Assembly: GCF_002013895.1 (NCBI RefSeq)
Contig: NZ_MAFQ01000013.1
Coordinates: 1-64,000 of the forward strand
Reading direction: 5' to 3'
DNA length: 64,000 bases
Source of the DNA: Mycobacteroides franklinii
GTDB taxonomy: Bacteria > Actinomycetota > Actinomycetes > Mycobacteriales > Mycobacteriaceae
The notes beneath the pieces are model-generated. The model did no database searches, was not told the origin of the DNA, and saw nothing but the letters and a program-made list of their open reading frames with translations. The translations under genes and the position numbers were made by a program. Shown one piece after another: positions 35,930 through 43,931 of this stretch; position 1 is the stretch's first letter; every line of letters starts with the position of its first letter.

Positions 35930-36070
35930 GTGCCCAACACACCCGTTACCAAGACATGGGTTGGCCGAATTACCTGGTCACTGCTCCGTCATCCCATGAA
36001 GAGTCATAGTTTCCCTGAGAAGAACGAGCGGCTCATCACCCGCGAAGAGCTCCTGCGCTTCAGTCACTGA
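35930..36070 (+). CDS. Conserved-looking 46-residue protein
   Basis: A short gene with a strong ribosome site (GCAGGAGATG) 5 bases before the GTG and a balanced, non-repetitive product that begins MPNTPVTKTW and ends LITREELLRFSH. It has basic and aromatic residues but no membrane segment. A TATGCT hexamer at 35882-35887 could be its -10. It lies where the small gene Rv3857c lies in M. tuberculosis, though I cannot confirm homology. No function is assigned. Confidence 0.55.
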   Translation: MPNTPVTKTWVGRITWSLLRHPMKSHSFPEKNERLITREELLRFSH

Positions 36071-36194
36071 GCGTTGCTCGCAGCGGCAGTCGGCGTGTCG
36101 AAGTATGGACACGCGCATCGTGTCGAGATCGTTATAGACCTGTAACCAGTCTGAGTGTCGGCGGTAGCGGATCCCGCAGCATCGACGATCGCAC

Positions 36195-36962
36195 CTAACC
36201 CTGCACGGTCAGCACCTGCGGCCCGTCGCCGGTGATGGCGATGGTGTGCTCGGAATGGGCGCCCCGCGCCCCGTCGGCCATCCGGAGCGTCCACCCGTCC
36301 GGATCCACGATGAGCCGGTGGGTGCCGCGCCCGAACCACGGCTCCAATGCCAGCGTGAGGCCCGGCTCGAGCTTCAACCCCCGTCCCGCCGTCCCCTTGT
36401 TCGGGACATGGGGATCCTCATGCATGGTCCGGCCCAGGCCGTGTCCACCGAAATCGGTGTTGATCCGGTAGCCGGCACCCTCCGCGACCGTGGCCACGGC
36501 CGCGGAGATATCGCCGAGCCGATTACCCGGCCGTGCCGCCGCGATGGCTGCGTCCAGGGCCATCCGAGTGGTGTCGATCAGCCGGACATCCTCAGGGTCC
36601 GGGGTCCCGACGATGACGCTCACCGCCGAGTCGGCCACCCAGCCGTCGATGCTCACCGCGAAGTCCATGCTGAGCAGGTCTCCGTCGGCGAGTACGTAGT
36701 CATGGGGAAGTCCATGTAGCACAGCATCATTGACTGATAGGCAGATGACATTGCGGAATGGTCCGCGTCCGAACGAGGGGGAGTAGTCCCAGTAGCAGGA
36801 CACCGCGCCGCGTTCGGTGACCATGTCACGTGCCCGCTGTTCCAGGGATAGCAGGTTGACGCCCGGCGCGGCCAATGACGACAACTCGGCCAGTACCGAG
36901 GCCACGAACTCACCGGTCACGCGCATGCGCCCGATTTCCGCGGGCGACTTCAACTCGATCAC
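36195..36962 (-). CDS. Stand-alone type I methionine aminopeptidase
   Basis: A 255-residue MetAP. All five metal ligands are present, D100, D111, H174, E207 and E238, and the catalytic His H83 in NDAVLHGLP. It lacks the N-terminal extension of the mycobacterial MapB type, so it is probably an extra copy next to the housekeeping enzymes. AAGGAGGT lies 4 bases before the GTG at 36962. It is divergent from a 90-residue XRE regulator over two identical palindromes, which makes repression by that regulator likely. It removes the initiator Met from new proteins; why one copy should be regulated is not known. Confidence 0.93.
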   Translation of the reverse strand: MIELKSPAEIGRMRVTGEFVASVLAELSSLAAPGVNLLSLEQRARDMVTERGAVSCYWDYSPSFGRGPFRNVICLSVNDAVLHGLPHDYVLADGDLLSMDFAVSIDGWVADSAVSVIVGTPDPEDVRLIDTTRMALDAAIAAARPGNRLGDISAAVATVAEGAGYRINTDFGGHGLGRTMHEDPHVPNKGTAGRGLKLEPGLTLALEPWFGRGTHRLIVDPDGWTLRMADGARGAHSEHTIAITGDGPQVLTVQG

Positions 36963-36977
36963 GCGTACCTCCTTGAC

Positions 36978-36991
36978 GGTATTTAAATACC
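36978..36991. promoter_or_regulatory. Operator copy 1, GGTATTTAAATACC
   Basis: Perfect 14-base palindrome, first of two identical copies 28 bases apart centre to centre. It overlaps the expected start of the aminopeptidase transcript and the spacer of a TTGACG-led promoter for the XRE gene. Confidence 0.9.
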
Positions 36992-37005
36992 ACCTTAGGG
37001 CTTTC

Positions 37006-37019
37006 GGTATTTAAATACC
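37006..37019. promoter_or_regulatory. Operator copy 2, GGTATTTAAATACC
   Basis: Second identical palindrome. It overlaps the minus-strand TTGGTA (-35) that pairs with TAAGGT (-10, spacer 18) for the aminopeptidase, and the likely start of the XRE transcript. The two copies therefore could shut both promoters at once. Confidence 0.9.
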
Positions 37020-37031
37020 AAGACTAAAGTC

Positions 37032-37304
37032 GTGAGCATGGTTCGTCAGCCGCTCACCGCCGAACAACTCGCCGCGGGTAAGCGTTTGGGCCGACTGCTG
37101 CGCGCCGCGCGTGCCGACCGGCCGCTCGACGATGTCGCCCGCGCTTCGGGGATCTCACCGGAGACGCTGCGGAAGATCGAAACCGGCAGGCTTCCGACGC
37201 CCGCATTCGGTGCCGTCGTCCAACTCGCCGGAACCCTGTGCCTCGATCTCAACGACGTGGCGGCCGTATGGCAGGAAGAGACCAAGATCGGCGCCGCGTC
37301 CTAA
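37032..37304 (+). CDS. Small XRE-family transcriptional regulator
   Basis: A 90-residue protein that is little more than a Cro/CI-type helix-turn-helix (about 14-75: LDDVARASGISPETLRKIETG). It starts 13 bases after an exact palindrome of which a twin lies 28 bases away. Such a small dimer over a 14-base palindrome is a typical autorepressor. GTG at 37032 or ATG at 37038 may be used. It is divergent from the aminopeptidase gene, which it probably represses. It may be antitoxin-like in form, but no toxin family is next to it. Confidence 0.88.
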   Translation: MSMVRQPLTAEQLAAGKRLGRLLRAARADRPLDDVARASGISPETLRKIETGRLPTPAFGAVVQLAGTLCLDLNDVAAVWQEETKIGAAS

Positions 37305-37329
37305 CCACCGCAGCCGTAAAATCGGCCGG

Positions 37330-38661
37330 GTGCACAGCTGGGGTGGGGAGAGGCGGCTGCCGCGTCGCGTTGTGGTGAGCACGCTGGTCGTGGCGTTATC
37401 GGCGATGGTCGTTCACAACCGCCTGGTCCCGTTCGATGTCCGTTTTTTTGGACTGACCGAGAACGGCTACGACCTGGACACCTATCGAGCCGCGGTCCGC
37501 GGGCTCTGGGATGGCAAGAGACTGTATGAGGCGCCGGCACTCAACCAGGCGTGGTTCGTCTACCCACCGTTCGCGACGCTGGTTCTGGCGCCGCTCGCGT
37601 GGGCCTCATTCGAGGTCGCGAAGTGGGTGCTGCTGGTTCTTTCCCTTTCTGCGCTGGCGCCGCTCGCGTGGCGCATCCTGCGGGCGGCCGGGATTCGTGG
37701 CGACGGCCGGCTGGTTCTGGTCAGTGCCGCGCTGGCCGTCATCGTCATCGACGTCGAACCGGTGCAGGCCACCCTCTGGTGGGGGCAGATCAACGTCCTG
37801 CTCATGGTGGCAGTGCTTCTCGACCTGCTGGGCCCGGCGCAGGCCCGATGGCGAGGAATAGGGCTCGGTCTGGCCGCGGGCATCAAACTCACCCCGCTGA
37901 TCTTCCTGCCGTACCTGCTGCTCACCCGCCAATGGCGCGCCTCGGCGATCGCCACGGGAACCTTCGCCGCCACTGTGGCATTGACGTGGCCATTGTTACC
38001 TCGCGACAGCGGATGGTTCTGGAGCCATTTGGGCGACACCGCACACATCAGCCGCATCGATCACCTGGCCAACCAGTCGATCAACGGCTTCCTCGCCAGG
38101 TTCTTCTTCCCGCAGCCGCGCCCCGAGTGGTTGTGGATTGGATTGGGCCTCGTGGTCCTTGCCGCGGGTCTCGCAGTGGCGGTGTGGGCACACCGCAGAG
38201 GCGAACGAACTTTGGCCGTGGTCTTGGTCGGCCTCACCGGATGCGCGGTATCGCCGTTCAGTTGGGCCGCCCACTGGGTATGGTTCGCGCCCGCGATCAT
38301 CTGGCTGGTCGCGAAAGCTTGTACTACGCAACGGCCTTGGTCTCGTGGTTGGGCGTATCGCGCCGCTGCACTATTCGCGATGGTCTTCATATGGACCCTG
38401 CACCGGCCCGGCCGCGGGCACACCACCATCTATTTCAGCGGGGTGTACTGGAATTTTCTGGATCTGCGGCCCTTCTGGGTGGGCCAACTGATGAGCGGAT
38501 GGTACCCGTTGGTGTTCCTGTGCTTCATGATCGGCGCCGCGGCCTGGCTGCGTCTGAGCACCGCAGCGGCCGACGATCCGGCTGAGTTGGCCGTGCTGAC
38601 GACGGACATCGAGGATTTCGTTCCCGATGATCTGGATGAGCCGATGAGGGCGCGCGCCTAA
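37330..38661 (+). CDS. GT87-type polyprenol-phosphate-mannose-dependent mannosyltransferase
   Basis: A 443-residue GT-C membrane glycosyltransferase (DUF2029) with about ten hydrophobic segments. The first loop has the acidic motif GYDLDTYRAAVRGLWDGK, where Asp is catalytic in PimE-like enzymes. It would add mannose from polyprenyl-phosphate-mannose to a lipoglycan on the outer side of the membrane, such as PIM, LM or LAM. The GTG at 37330 is chosen; the frame is open upstream through the XRE gene. It follows the XRE gene by 25 bases and may be cotranscribed with it. Confidence 0.87.
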   Translation: MHSWGGERRLPRRVVVSTLVVALSAMVVHNRLVPFDVRFFGLTENGYDLDTYRAAVRGLWDGKRLYEAPALNQAWFVYPPFATLVLAPLAWASFEVAKWVLLVLSLSALAPLAWRILRAAGIRGDGRLVLVSAALAVIVIDVEPVQATLWWGQINVLLMVAVLLDLLGPAQARWRGIGLGLAAGIKLTPLIFLPYLLLTRQWRASAIATGTFAATVALTWPLLPRDSGWFWSHLGDTAHISRIDHLANQSINGFLARFFFPQPRPEWLWIGLGLVVLAAGLAVAVWAHRRGERTLAVVLVGLTGCAVSPFSWAAHWVWFAPAIIWLVAKACTTQRPWSRGWAYRAAALFAMVFIWTLHRPGRGHTTIYFSGVYWNFLDLRPFWVGQLMSGWYPLVFLCFMIGAAAWLRLSTAAADDPAELAVLTTDIEDFVPDDLDEPMRARA

Positions 38662-38670
38662 GGTCTGACT

Positions 38671-39681
38671 ATGGACCCGGTTAGCGCGTTACGCGAGATC
38701 GCGTACTACAAGGAGCTCGCCCGCGAGGAATCCCGCCGGGTGATGGCCTACCGCAAGGCCGCCGAGGTCATCGCCGCGCTCAGCCCCGAAGAACGAGAAC
38801 GTCATGGCGACAACAAGACCTGGAAAAGCCTGACGGGTCTGGGGCCCAAGACAGCGACGGTCGCCGCCGAGGCCTGGGCCGGCAAGGTCCCGGCGACCCT
38901 CGAACAACTACGCGCCAATGCCAAGAGCACCGGTGGTGGCGCGATGCGGGAAGCGCTCAAGGGGGACCTGCATCTGCACTCCAACTGGTCCGATGGATCG
39001 GTGCCCATCGAGGAAATGATGAGCGCCGCCAAGGCGCTCGGCCACGAATACTGTGCGCTCACCGATCATTCGCCCCGTCTGCGGGTTGCCAACGGGCTAT
39101 CGGCAGACCGACTGCGCGCGCAGCTGAAGGTCATCGACGATTTGCGAGATCAGATGGCGCCCATGCGAATTCTGACCGGTATCGAGGTCGATATTCTCGA
39201 CGACGGTGATCTCGATCAGGACCCAGAACTTCTCGATCAGCTCGACATCGTGGTGGCCAGCGTGCATTCCAAGCTTGCGATGGATTCCGCCGCCATGACG
39301 CGGCGCATGATCGCCGCCGTCACCAACCCGCGCGTGGACGTGCTGGGCCACTGCACGGGACGGCTGGTGGAGGGGGAGCGCGGCACCCGCAGCGAATCGA
39401 AATTCAATGCCGCAGAGGTGTTTCGGGCGTGTCGCGACTCCGGCACGGCCGTCGAGATCAACTCACGACCGGAGCGCAGGGATCCGCCGCGCCGGTTGCT
39501 CGACCTGGCGCTGAACATCGGCTGCGACTTCTCCATCGATACCGATGCGCATGCGCCCGGGCAGCTGGAGTTCTCCGGATATGGCTGCGAGCGCGCCCTG
39601 GAGGCGGGGGTCCCGGAGGAACGAGTGATCAACACGTGGCCCGTCGAGCAGCTGCTGGCGCGGACCAAGCAAGCCCGGTAG
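38671..39681 (+). CDS. PHP-domain phosphoesterase with PolX-like helix-hairpin-helix N-terminus
   Basis: A 336-residue protein. Residues 1-90 resemble the helix-hairpin-helix and fingers-adjacent region of PolX (LTGLGPKTATVAAEAW), and from about 96 a PHP domain follows with its metal motifs DLHLHSNWSDGS, TDHS, GIEVDIL, VHSKL and SIDTDAHAP. The polymerase catalytic domain is absent, so it is a stand-alone hydrolase, perhaps acting on DNA ends or on histidinol-phosphate-like substrates. It follows the mannosyltransferase by 9 bases. Confidence 0.9.
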   Translation: MDPVSALREIAYYKELAREESRRVMAYRKAAEVIAALSPEERERHGDNKTWKSLTGLGPKTATVAAEAWAGKVPATLEQLRANAKSTGGGAMREALKGDLHLHSNWSDGSVPIEEMMSAAKALGHEYCALTDHSPRLRVANGLSADRLRAQLKVIDDLRDQMAPMRILTGIEVDILDDGDLDQDPELLDQLDIVVASVHSKLAMDSAAMTRRMIAAVTNPRVDVLGHCTGRLVEGERGTRSESKFNAAEVFRACRDSGTAVEINSRPERRDPPRRLLDLALNIGCDFSIDTDAHAPGQLEFSGYGCERALEAGVPEERVINTWPVEQLLARTKQAR

Positions 39682-39688
39682 TCGCCTA

Positions 39689-39723
39689 TTGACACTTTGA
39701 ACACATTCGCGCAAAGTGTTCAA
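39689..39723. promoter_or_regulatory. Operator with overlapping dyads upstream of the TetR operon
   Basis: Two nested inverted repeats overlap: TTGAACAC (39697-39704) with GTGTTCAA (39716-39723), and CACTTTG (39693-39699) with CAAAGTG (39712-39718). A TTGACA at 39689-39694 could be a -35. It ends 2 bases before the TetR start codon, so binding would block the operon. Confidence 0.7.
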
Positions 39724-39725
39724 GC

Positions 39726-40319
39726 GTGAAGCTCGTGAAGACGGCGGGCCCGCGCGGTGAGGTACCTGAACCGATCGTCGCGGCCGTCGCACAGACCCTG
39801 GTCAGATCCGGAATTCAGCGATTCAGCCTGTCGGCCGCCGCCGACGAGGCGGGTGTTTCACGTGGCACCATCTACAACTGGTTCGGCGGCAAGAAGGAGG
39901 CCATCGATGTCGCCGTGGGCTTCATCGCGGGCGCCTTCATCGAGCTGTTCGCTGGGGCGGTAAGTGCCAAGACCACCCTGACCGATCAGGTCGGTGAGGC
40001 CGCGGTGCGCATCAGTGACCATCGTGCCTGGTCCGATCGCCTGGATCCGACGCTGCACGTGTCGAACGTGCTGGAGCTGGTGCTCGACGAGTGTGGCGAC
40101 GACCTGATGCGCCGGTCGGTCGAGTTTTGGGTACCGCAGGTCGAGGCCGCCACGGAACGCGGCGAGATCGGTAGGGACATCGACGCGACCGAGGCGGCCG
40201 AATGGATCATGCGAACCCTGATGAGCATCGAGGTGCTGCCCGCCATCTCCGTCGACCTGAAGGATCCGGACCGGGTGCGCGACTATTTCTCCCGATTCAT
40301 CCTGCGCGGACTGGCATGA
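39726..40319 (+). CDS. TetR-family regulator of the monooxygenase-SDR-P450 operon
   Basis: A 197-residue TetR protein with the helix-turn-helix FSLSAAADEAGVSRGTIYNWF. It is the first gene of a five-gene overlapping operon and is preceded directly by a strong dyad, so it probably represses its own operon until the substrate of the enzymes is present. The stop codon overlaps the next ATG (ATGA). Confidence 0.92.
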   Translation: MKLVKTAGPRGEVPEPIVAAVAQTLVRSGIQRFSLSAAADEAGVSRGTIYNWFGGKKEAIDVAVGFIAGAFIELFAGAVSAKTTLTDQVGEAAVRISDHRAWSDRLDPTLHVSNVLELVLDECGDDLMRRSVEFWVPQVEAATERGEIGRDIDATEAAEWIMRTLMSIEVLPAISVDLKDPDRVRDYFSRFILRGLA

Positions 40320-41878
40320 CAAAACTCGACTTTCAGGTCGCGATCATCGGGGCCGGCCCGGGTGGCATCGCCGCCGGCTATTACCTGCGCCGGCAGGGCA
40401 TCGACGATTTCGTCATCCTGGACCGCGCCGACGACTTCGGCGGCACTTGGCGCGACAACACCTATCCGGGTCTCGCCGTCGACATCCCAATCTTGTTTTA
40501 CCAATTGAGTTTTGCGCGAACCGGACGGTGGAACAAGCTGTTCGCCGACGGCGCCGATATCCAGCGCTACCACTTATCGGTGGTGGCCGAACTGGGGCTG
40601 CGCAAGCATTTCCAGAGCGGCAGCGACGTCATCGCGGAACGCTGGAACGAGGACGGAGACCACTGGGAACTCACCATCGCGGGAAAACGGCCCATCCGCG
40701 TCCGATACGTCATCAGCGCGGTGGGCGGATACATCGACACCAAACCGGGCCCAGACATCGCCGGTATCAGTAATTTTCGTGGCAGAGTCATGCGGCCCAA
40801 CGCGTGGGATCACTCCTACGACCACGCGGGCAAGCGTGTCGCGGTGATCGGCACCGGTTCCAGCGGCATCCAGATCGCCCCCGCCGTCGCCAGGACCGCC
40901 GCGTCGGTCACCACCTTCCAGCGCACGCCAGCATGGATCATTCCCAAACCCAACCCGGATCTTTCACCGCGTGCCCAGCGGCTTCTGAACGCGCCATTTG
41001 TACTGACGATCATCAACGCTCTGATCGTCGCGTCGATGGACGTCGCGGAGGCCGTGCTGTTTCACCTGCTGCCGCTGCTGCCGGAATCGGTACTGCGCCG
41101 GCTGATTCCCCGGTACGACAACATGGCGAGACGGTGGTACCGCCATCTGCTGGGGGACATCGTCAGGGACCCGAAACTGCGGGAGGCCCTGATGCCCAGC
41201 TACGGCATCCTCGCGCGGCGCACCATCTTGTCGAACGACTTCCTGCAGGCCGTGGATACCGGTGCAGTTCGACTGATCACCGAGCCCATCACACGCATCA
41301 CCGAAACCGGTATCGAGACGGCGGACGGCACCCAGCACGCTGTCGACCTTCTGGTGTTGGCGACCGGCTACGAGATATACACCGATCCGGAGCATTACAA
41401 GCCGGGAGTGGTGCAGGGCCGCAACGGATTCGATATCGGTGTGTACTACCGCGACAACGAGATGCGGACCTATGGTGGGTCGGCGCTGCCCGGGCTGCCC
41501 AACCGATGGATGCTGGTGGGGCCCGAGGGCAACCAGGGGCAGGGCTGGCACGCGATGGTGGAGGCCAACGCGCGCCACGCGGCCCGAATCATCGGCGAAT
41601 CAAGCCGGTGTCATCGCGAAGTGGCAGAGGTCAGCCGGCGGGCGTTCGACAAGTGGGTGCGCAAGATGGCTCACCAGAGCAAGGCGATCCGACTGTATGC
41701 GACCGACTGCCAACCGCCGCTGAGCACCTACTTTGTCAATTCCAAGGGTGAGACGCGGTACTACCGTCCGCAGACGGTGAGCGAAATGAACTGGTTCTCA
41801 AGGCGTTCCCCGCTCTCCGACTACGCCTTCCGCCCCGTGTCCATCGAAGCAAAGGTGCATCATGACCAGTCAGCCTGA
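40316..41878 (+). CDS. Flavin monooxygenase (Baeyer-Villiger-like)
   Basis: A 520-residue class B flavoprotein monooxygenase with the FAD motif IIGAGPGGIAAG (10-21), the GGTWRDNTYPG segment after it, and the NADPH motif VIGTGSSGIQ. The Baeyer-Villiger fingerprint F-x-G-x3-H-x3-W reads F154-R-G156-x3-R160-x3-W164, with Arg in place of His, so true lactone-forming activity is uncertain. It overlaps TetR by 4 bases and the SDR gene by 17. The likely substrate is a terpenoid, steroid or cyclic ketone made by the SDR. Confidence 0.92.
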   Translation: MTKLDFQVAIIGAGPGGIAAGYYLRRQGIDDFVILDRADDFGGTWRDNTYPGLAVDIPILFYQLSFARTGRWNKLFADGADIQRYHLSVVAELGLRKHFQSGSDVIAERWNEDGDHWELTIAGKRPIRVRYVISAVGGYIDTKPGPDIAGISNFRGRVMRPNAWDHSYDHAGKRVAVIGTGSSGIQIAPAVARTAASVTTFQRTPAWIIPKPNPDLSPRAQRLLNAPFVLTIINALIVASMDVAEAVLFHLLPLLPESVLRRLIPRYDNMARRWYRHLLGDIVRDPKLREALMPSYGILARRTILSNDFLQAVDTGAVRLITEPITRITETGIETADGTQHAVDLLVLATGYEIYTDPEHYKPGVVQGRNGFDIGVYYRDNEMRTYGGSALPGLPNRWMLVGPEGNQGQGWHAMVEANARHAARIIGESSRCHREVAEVSRRAFDKWVRKMAHQSKAIRLYATDCQPPLSTYFVNSKGETRYYRPQTVSEMNWFSRRSPLSDYAFRPVSIEAKVHHDQSA

Positions 41879-42692
41879 CAAACCGCTCGCCGGACGCGTC
41901 GCGTACATCACCGGAGCGGGACGCGGTCAGGGGCGTGCGCACGCGATTCGGCTAGCCGCCGACGGCGCCGATATCGTGGCCATCGACACCTGTGACAAAC
42001 CATCGCCCTACAACGAATACCCGTCGACCACACCGCAAGAGTTCGACGAGACCGTCGCCGCGGTAAGGGATCTAGGACGCGACATCATTGCCGAACGTGT
42101 CGACGTGCGCGATCTTGCCGGGCAGCAGAAGGTGATCGATGAGGCGATTACCCGATTTGGGCGTCTGGACATCGTGGTGGCCAACGCGGGAATCGCCAGC
42201 TGGGCCCGGCTCTGGGAGATCGAAGCCGACCAATGGCGCGATGTCATCGACGTCAATCTGACCGGAGTGTGGAACACCATCAAGGCGGCAGTCCCCGCGA
42301 TGATCGAAGCCGGTAACGGCGGATCCATCATCACGGTGAGCTCGTCGGCCGGAATCAAGGCCATGCCGGGCTGTGGGCACTACGTGGCGGCGAAGTTCGG
42401 TGTAGTGGGCCTGACAAACTCTTTGGCAGTTGAATTGGGGGAGTATGGGATTCGTGTCAACTCCATTCATCCCTACGGAACCAACACACCCTTGGCGGCT
42501 GACCAGTCGGTGCTGAGGATGTTCGAGAAGCATCCCGCATATCTGCAGAGCTTCAGTCAGACACTGGTGGACAACGACCGGCTCGTCGAACCCGCCGAGA
42601 TCGCCGAGGTGGTGGCCTGGCTCGCCGGCGATGCATCCGGTGTCATGACCGGCGCCCAAATTCCGGTCGACAAGGGGTACCTGAAGCGATGA
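41862..42692 (+). CDS. Mycofactocin-coupled SDR family oxidoreductase
   Basis: A 276-residue SDR of the TIGR03971 type: N-terminal TGAGRGQGRAHA, DVRD after the second domain half, active-site Tyr-x3-Lys in GHYVAAKFG, and IHPYGTNTP. Members hold NAD(H) tightly and pass electrons to the redox cofactor mycofactocin. It probably oxidises the alcohol formed by the P450 next door. It overlaps both neighbours (17 bases upstream, 4 downstream), so the enzymes are made together. Confidence 0.93.
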   Translation: MTSQPDKPLAGRVAYITGAGRGQGRAHAIRLAADGADIVAIDTCDKPSPYNEYPSTTPQEFDETVAAVRDLGRDIIAERVDVRDLAGQQKVIDEAITRFGRLDIVVANAGIASWARLWEIEADQWRDVIDVNLTGVWNTIKAAVPAMIEAGNGGSIITVSSSAGIKAMPGCGHYVAAKFGVVGLTNSLAVELGEYGIRVNSIHPYGTNTPLAADQSVLRMFEKHPAYLQSFSQTLVDNDRLVEPAEIAEVVAWLAGDASGVMTGAQIPVDKGYLKR

Positions 42693-43924
42693 CCACCTGT
42701 CCGTTCGCGGCCGGATTCGACTTCACCGATCCGGACCTGATTCAGCAGCGCATCCCCGCCGAGGAATTCGCATACCTGCGAAAGACCGAGCCCATCTGGT
42801 GGAACACGCAGCCCCGAGGAGTGGCGGGCTTCGATGACGACGGCTACTGGGTGGTGACCAAACACGCTGATGTCAAGGAGATATCCCGTCTCAGCGAGGT
42901 CTTCTCCAACAGTGCGAACACCACCGTGGTGCGCTACAACGAGGACATCACCCCCGAGCAGCTCGAGATCCAGCGCGAGAATCTGCTGATCGACATGGAC
43001 GAACCCAAGCACCGCATTCTGCGGCGCATCGTCTCACCGCTCTTCACGCCCAAGGCCGTCAACGGTTTGCACGCACGGCTTGTCGAGCGCGCCGGCGGCA
43101 TCGTGGAGGCGGCCGCCGAAAAGGCCAGCGGCAATTTCGTTTCCGATATCGCCTCGGTGCTGCCGATGCACGCCATCGCGGACCTCGTGGGCATTCCGGA
43201 ATCGGACCGACAGCAGGTGCTGGACTGGACCAACCAGATGTTCGCCTACGACGACCCGGCCATCGGCAAGGACACCGCCACCACAGCGACGGTTTCGATG
43301 CTGGGCTACGCCTACGCGATGGCCGAAGAGCGCCAGCTGAATCCGCGCGACGACATACTGACCGGTCTGGTGCAGGGCGCCTACGATGACCGGCCGCTGA
43401 CCCCACTGGAGTTCGCCTACTTTGTCATCCAGCTGATGGTCGCGGGCAACGAGACCTCGCGCAACGCGATCACCCACGGGGTACTGGCCTTCGCCGCTAA
43501 TCCCGCGCAGTGGGAGCTGTACCGCGAACACCGCCCACAGACAGCCGCCGACGAGATCATCCGATGGGCCAGCCCCATCATCGCCTTCCAACGCACCGCG
43601 TTGCAGGACGTCGAACTTGGCGGCGTCCAGATCGGCAAGGGCCAGCGCGTCGGAATGTTCTATGCCTCGGCCAACTTCGACGAGGAGGTGTTCGACGAAC
43701 CGTTCACCTTCAACATCGAGCGCGACCCCAACCCGCATCTCGCGTTCGGGGGCCACGGGAGTCACTATTGCCTTGGCGCGAATCTCGCGCGACTGGAAAT
43801 CGGCATCATGTTCGACGCGTTGGCAGACAGGCTGCCGGATCTGATCCCCACCGGGGAGCCCACCCGCTTCCGGTCGGGGTGGATCAACGGCGTGGTGGCG
43901 TTGCCAGCGAACTACATCGGATGA
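42689..43924 (+). CDS. Cytochrome P450
   Basis: A 411-residue soluble bacterial P450. The I-helix oxygen motif is AGNETSRN, the E-x2-R pair is in ADEIIRWAS, and the heme cysteine is C361 in FGGHGSHYCLGA. The sequence style is that of CYP125/CYP142/CYP124-like mycobacterial P450s, which hydroxylate steroids and methyl-branched lipids, but the subfamily is not certain. Start codon and SDR stop share ATGA. It should hydroxylate the substrate of the operon; the ferredoxin partner is not in the window. Confidence 0.95.
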   Translation: MTTCPFAAGFDFTDPDLIQQRIPAEEFAYLRKTEPIWWNTQPRGVAGFDDDGYWVVTKHADVKEISRLSEVFSNSANTTVVRYNEDITPEQLEIQRENLLIDMDEPKHRILRRIVSPLFTPKAVNGLHARLVERAGGIVEAAAEKASGNFVSDIASVLPMHAIADLVGIPESDRQQVLDWTNQMFAYDDPAIGKDTATTATVSMLGYAYAMAEERQLNPRDDILTGLVQGAYDDRPLTPLEFAYFVIQLMVAGNETSRNAITHGVLAFAANPAQWELYREHRPQTAADEIIRWASPIIAFQRTALQDVELGGVQIGKGQRVGMFYASANFDEEVFDEPFTFNIERDPNPHLAFGGHGSHYCLGANLARLEIGIMFDALADRLPDLIPTGEPTRFRSGWINGVVALPANYIG

Positions 43925-43931
43925 GGGCGTC

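Noticed and set aside
36195..37304. Calling the XRE/aminopeptidase pair a toxin-antitoxin system
   Set aside because: MetAP is not a known toxin family, the genes are divergent instead of operonic, and nothing shows toxicity.
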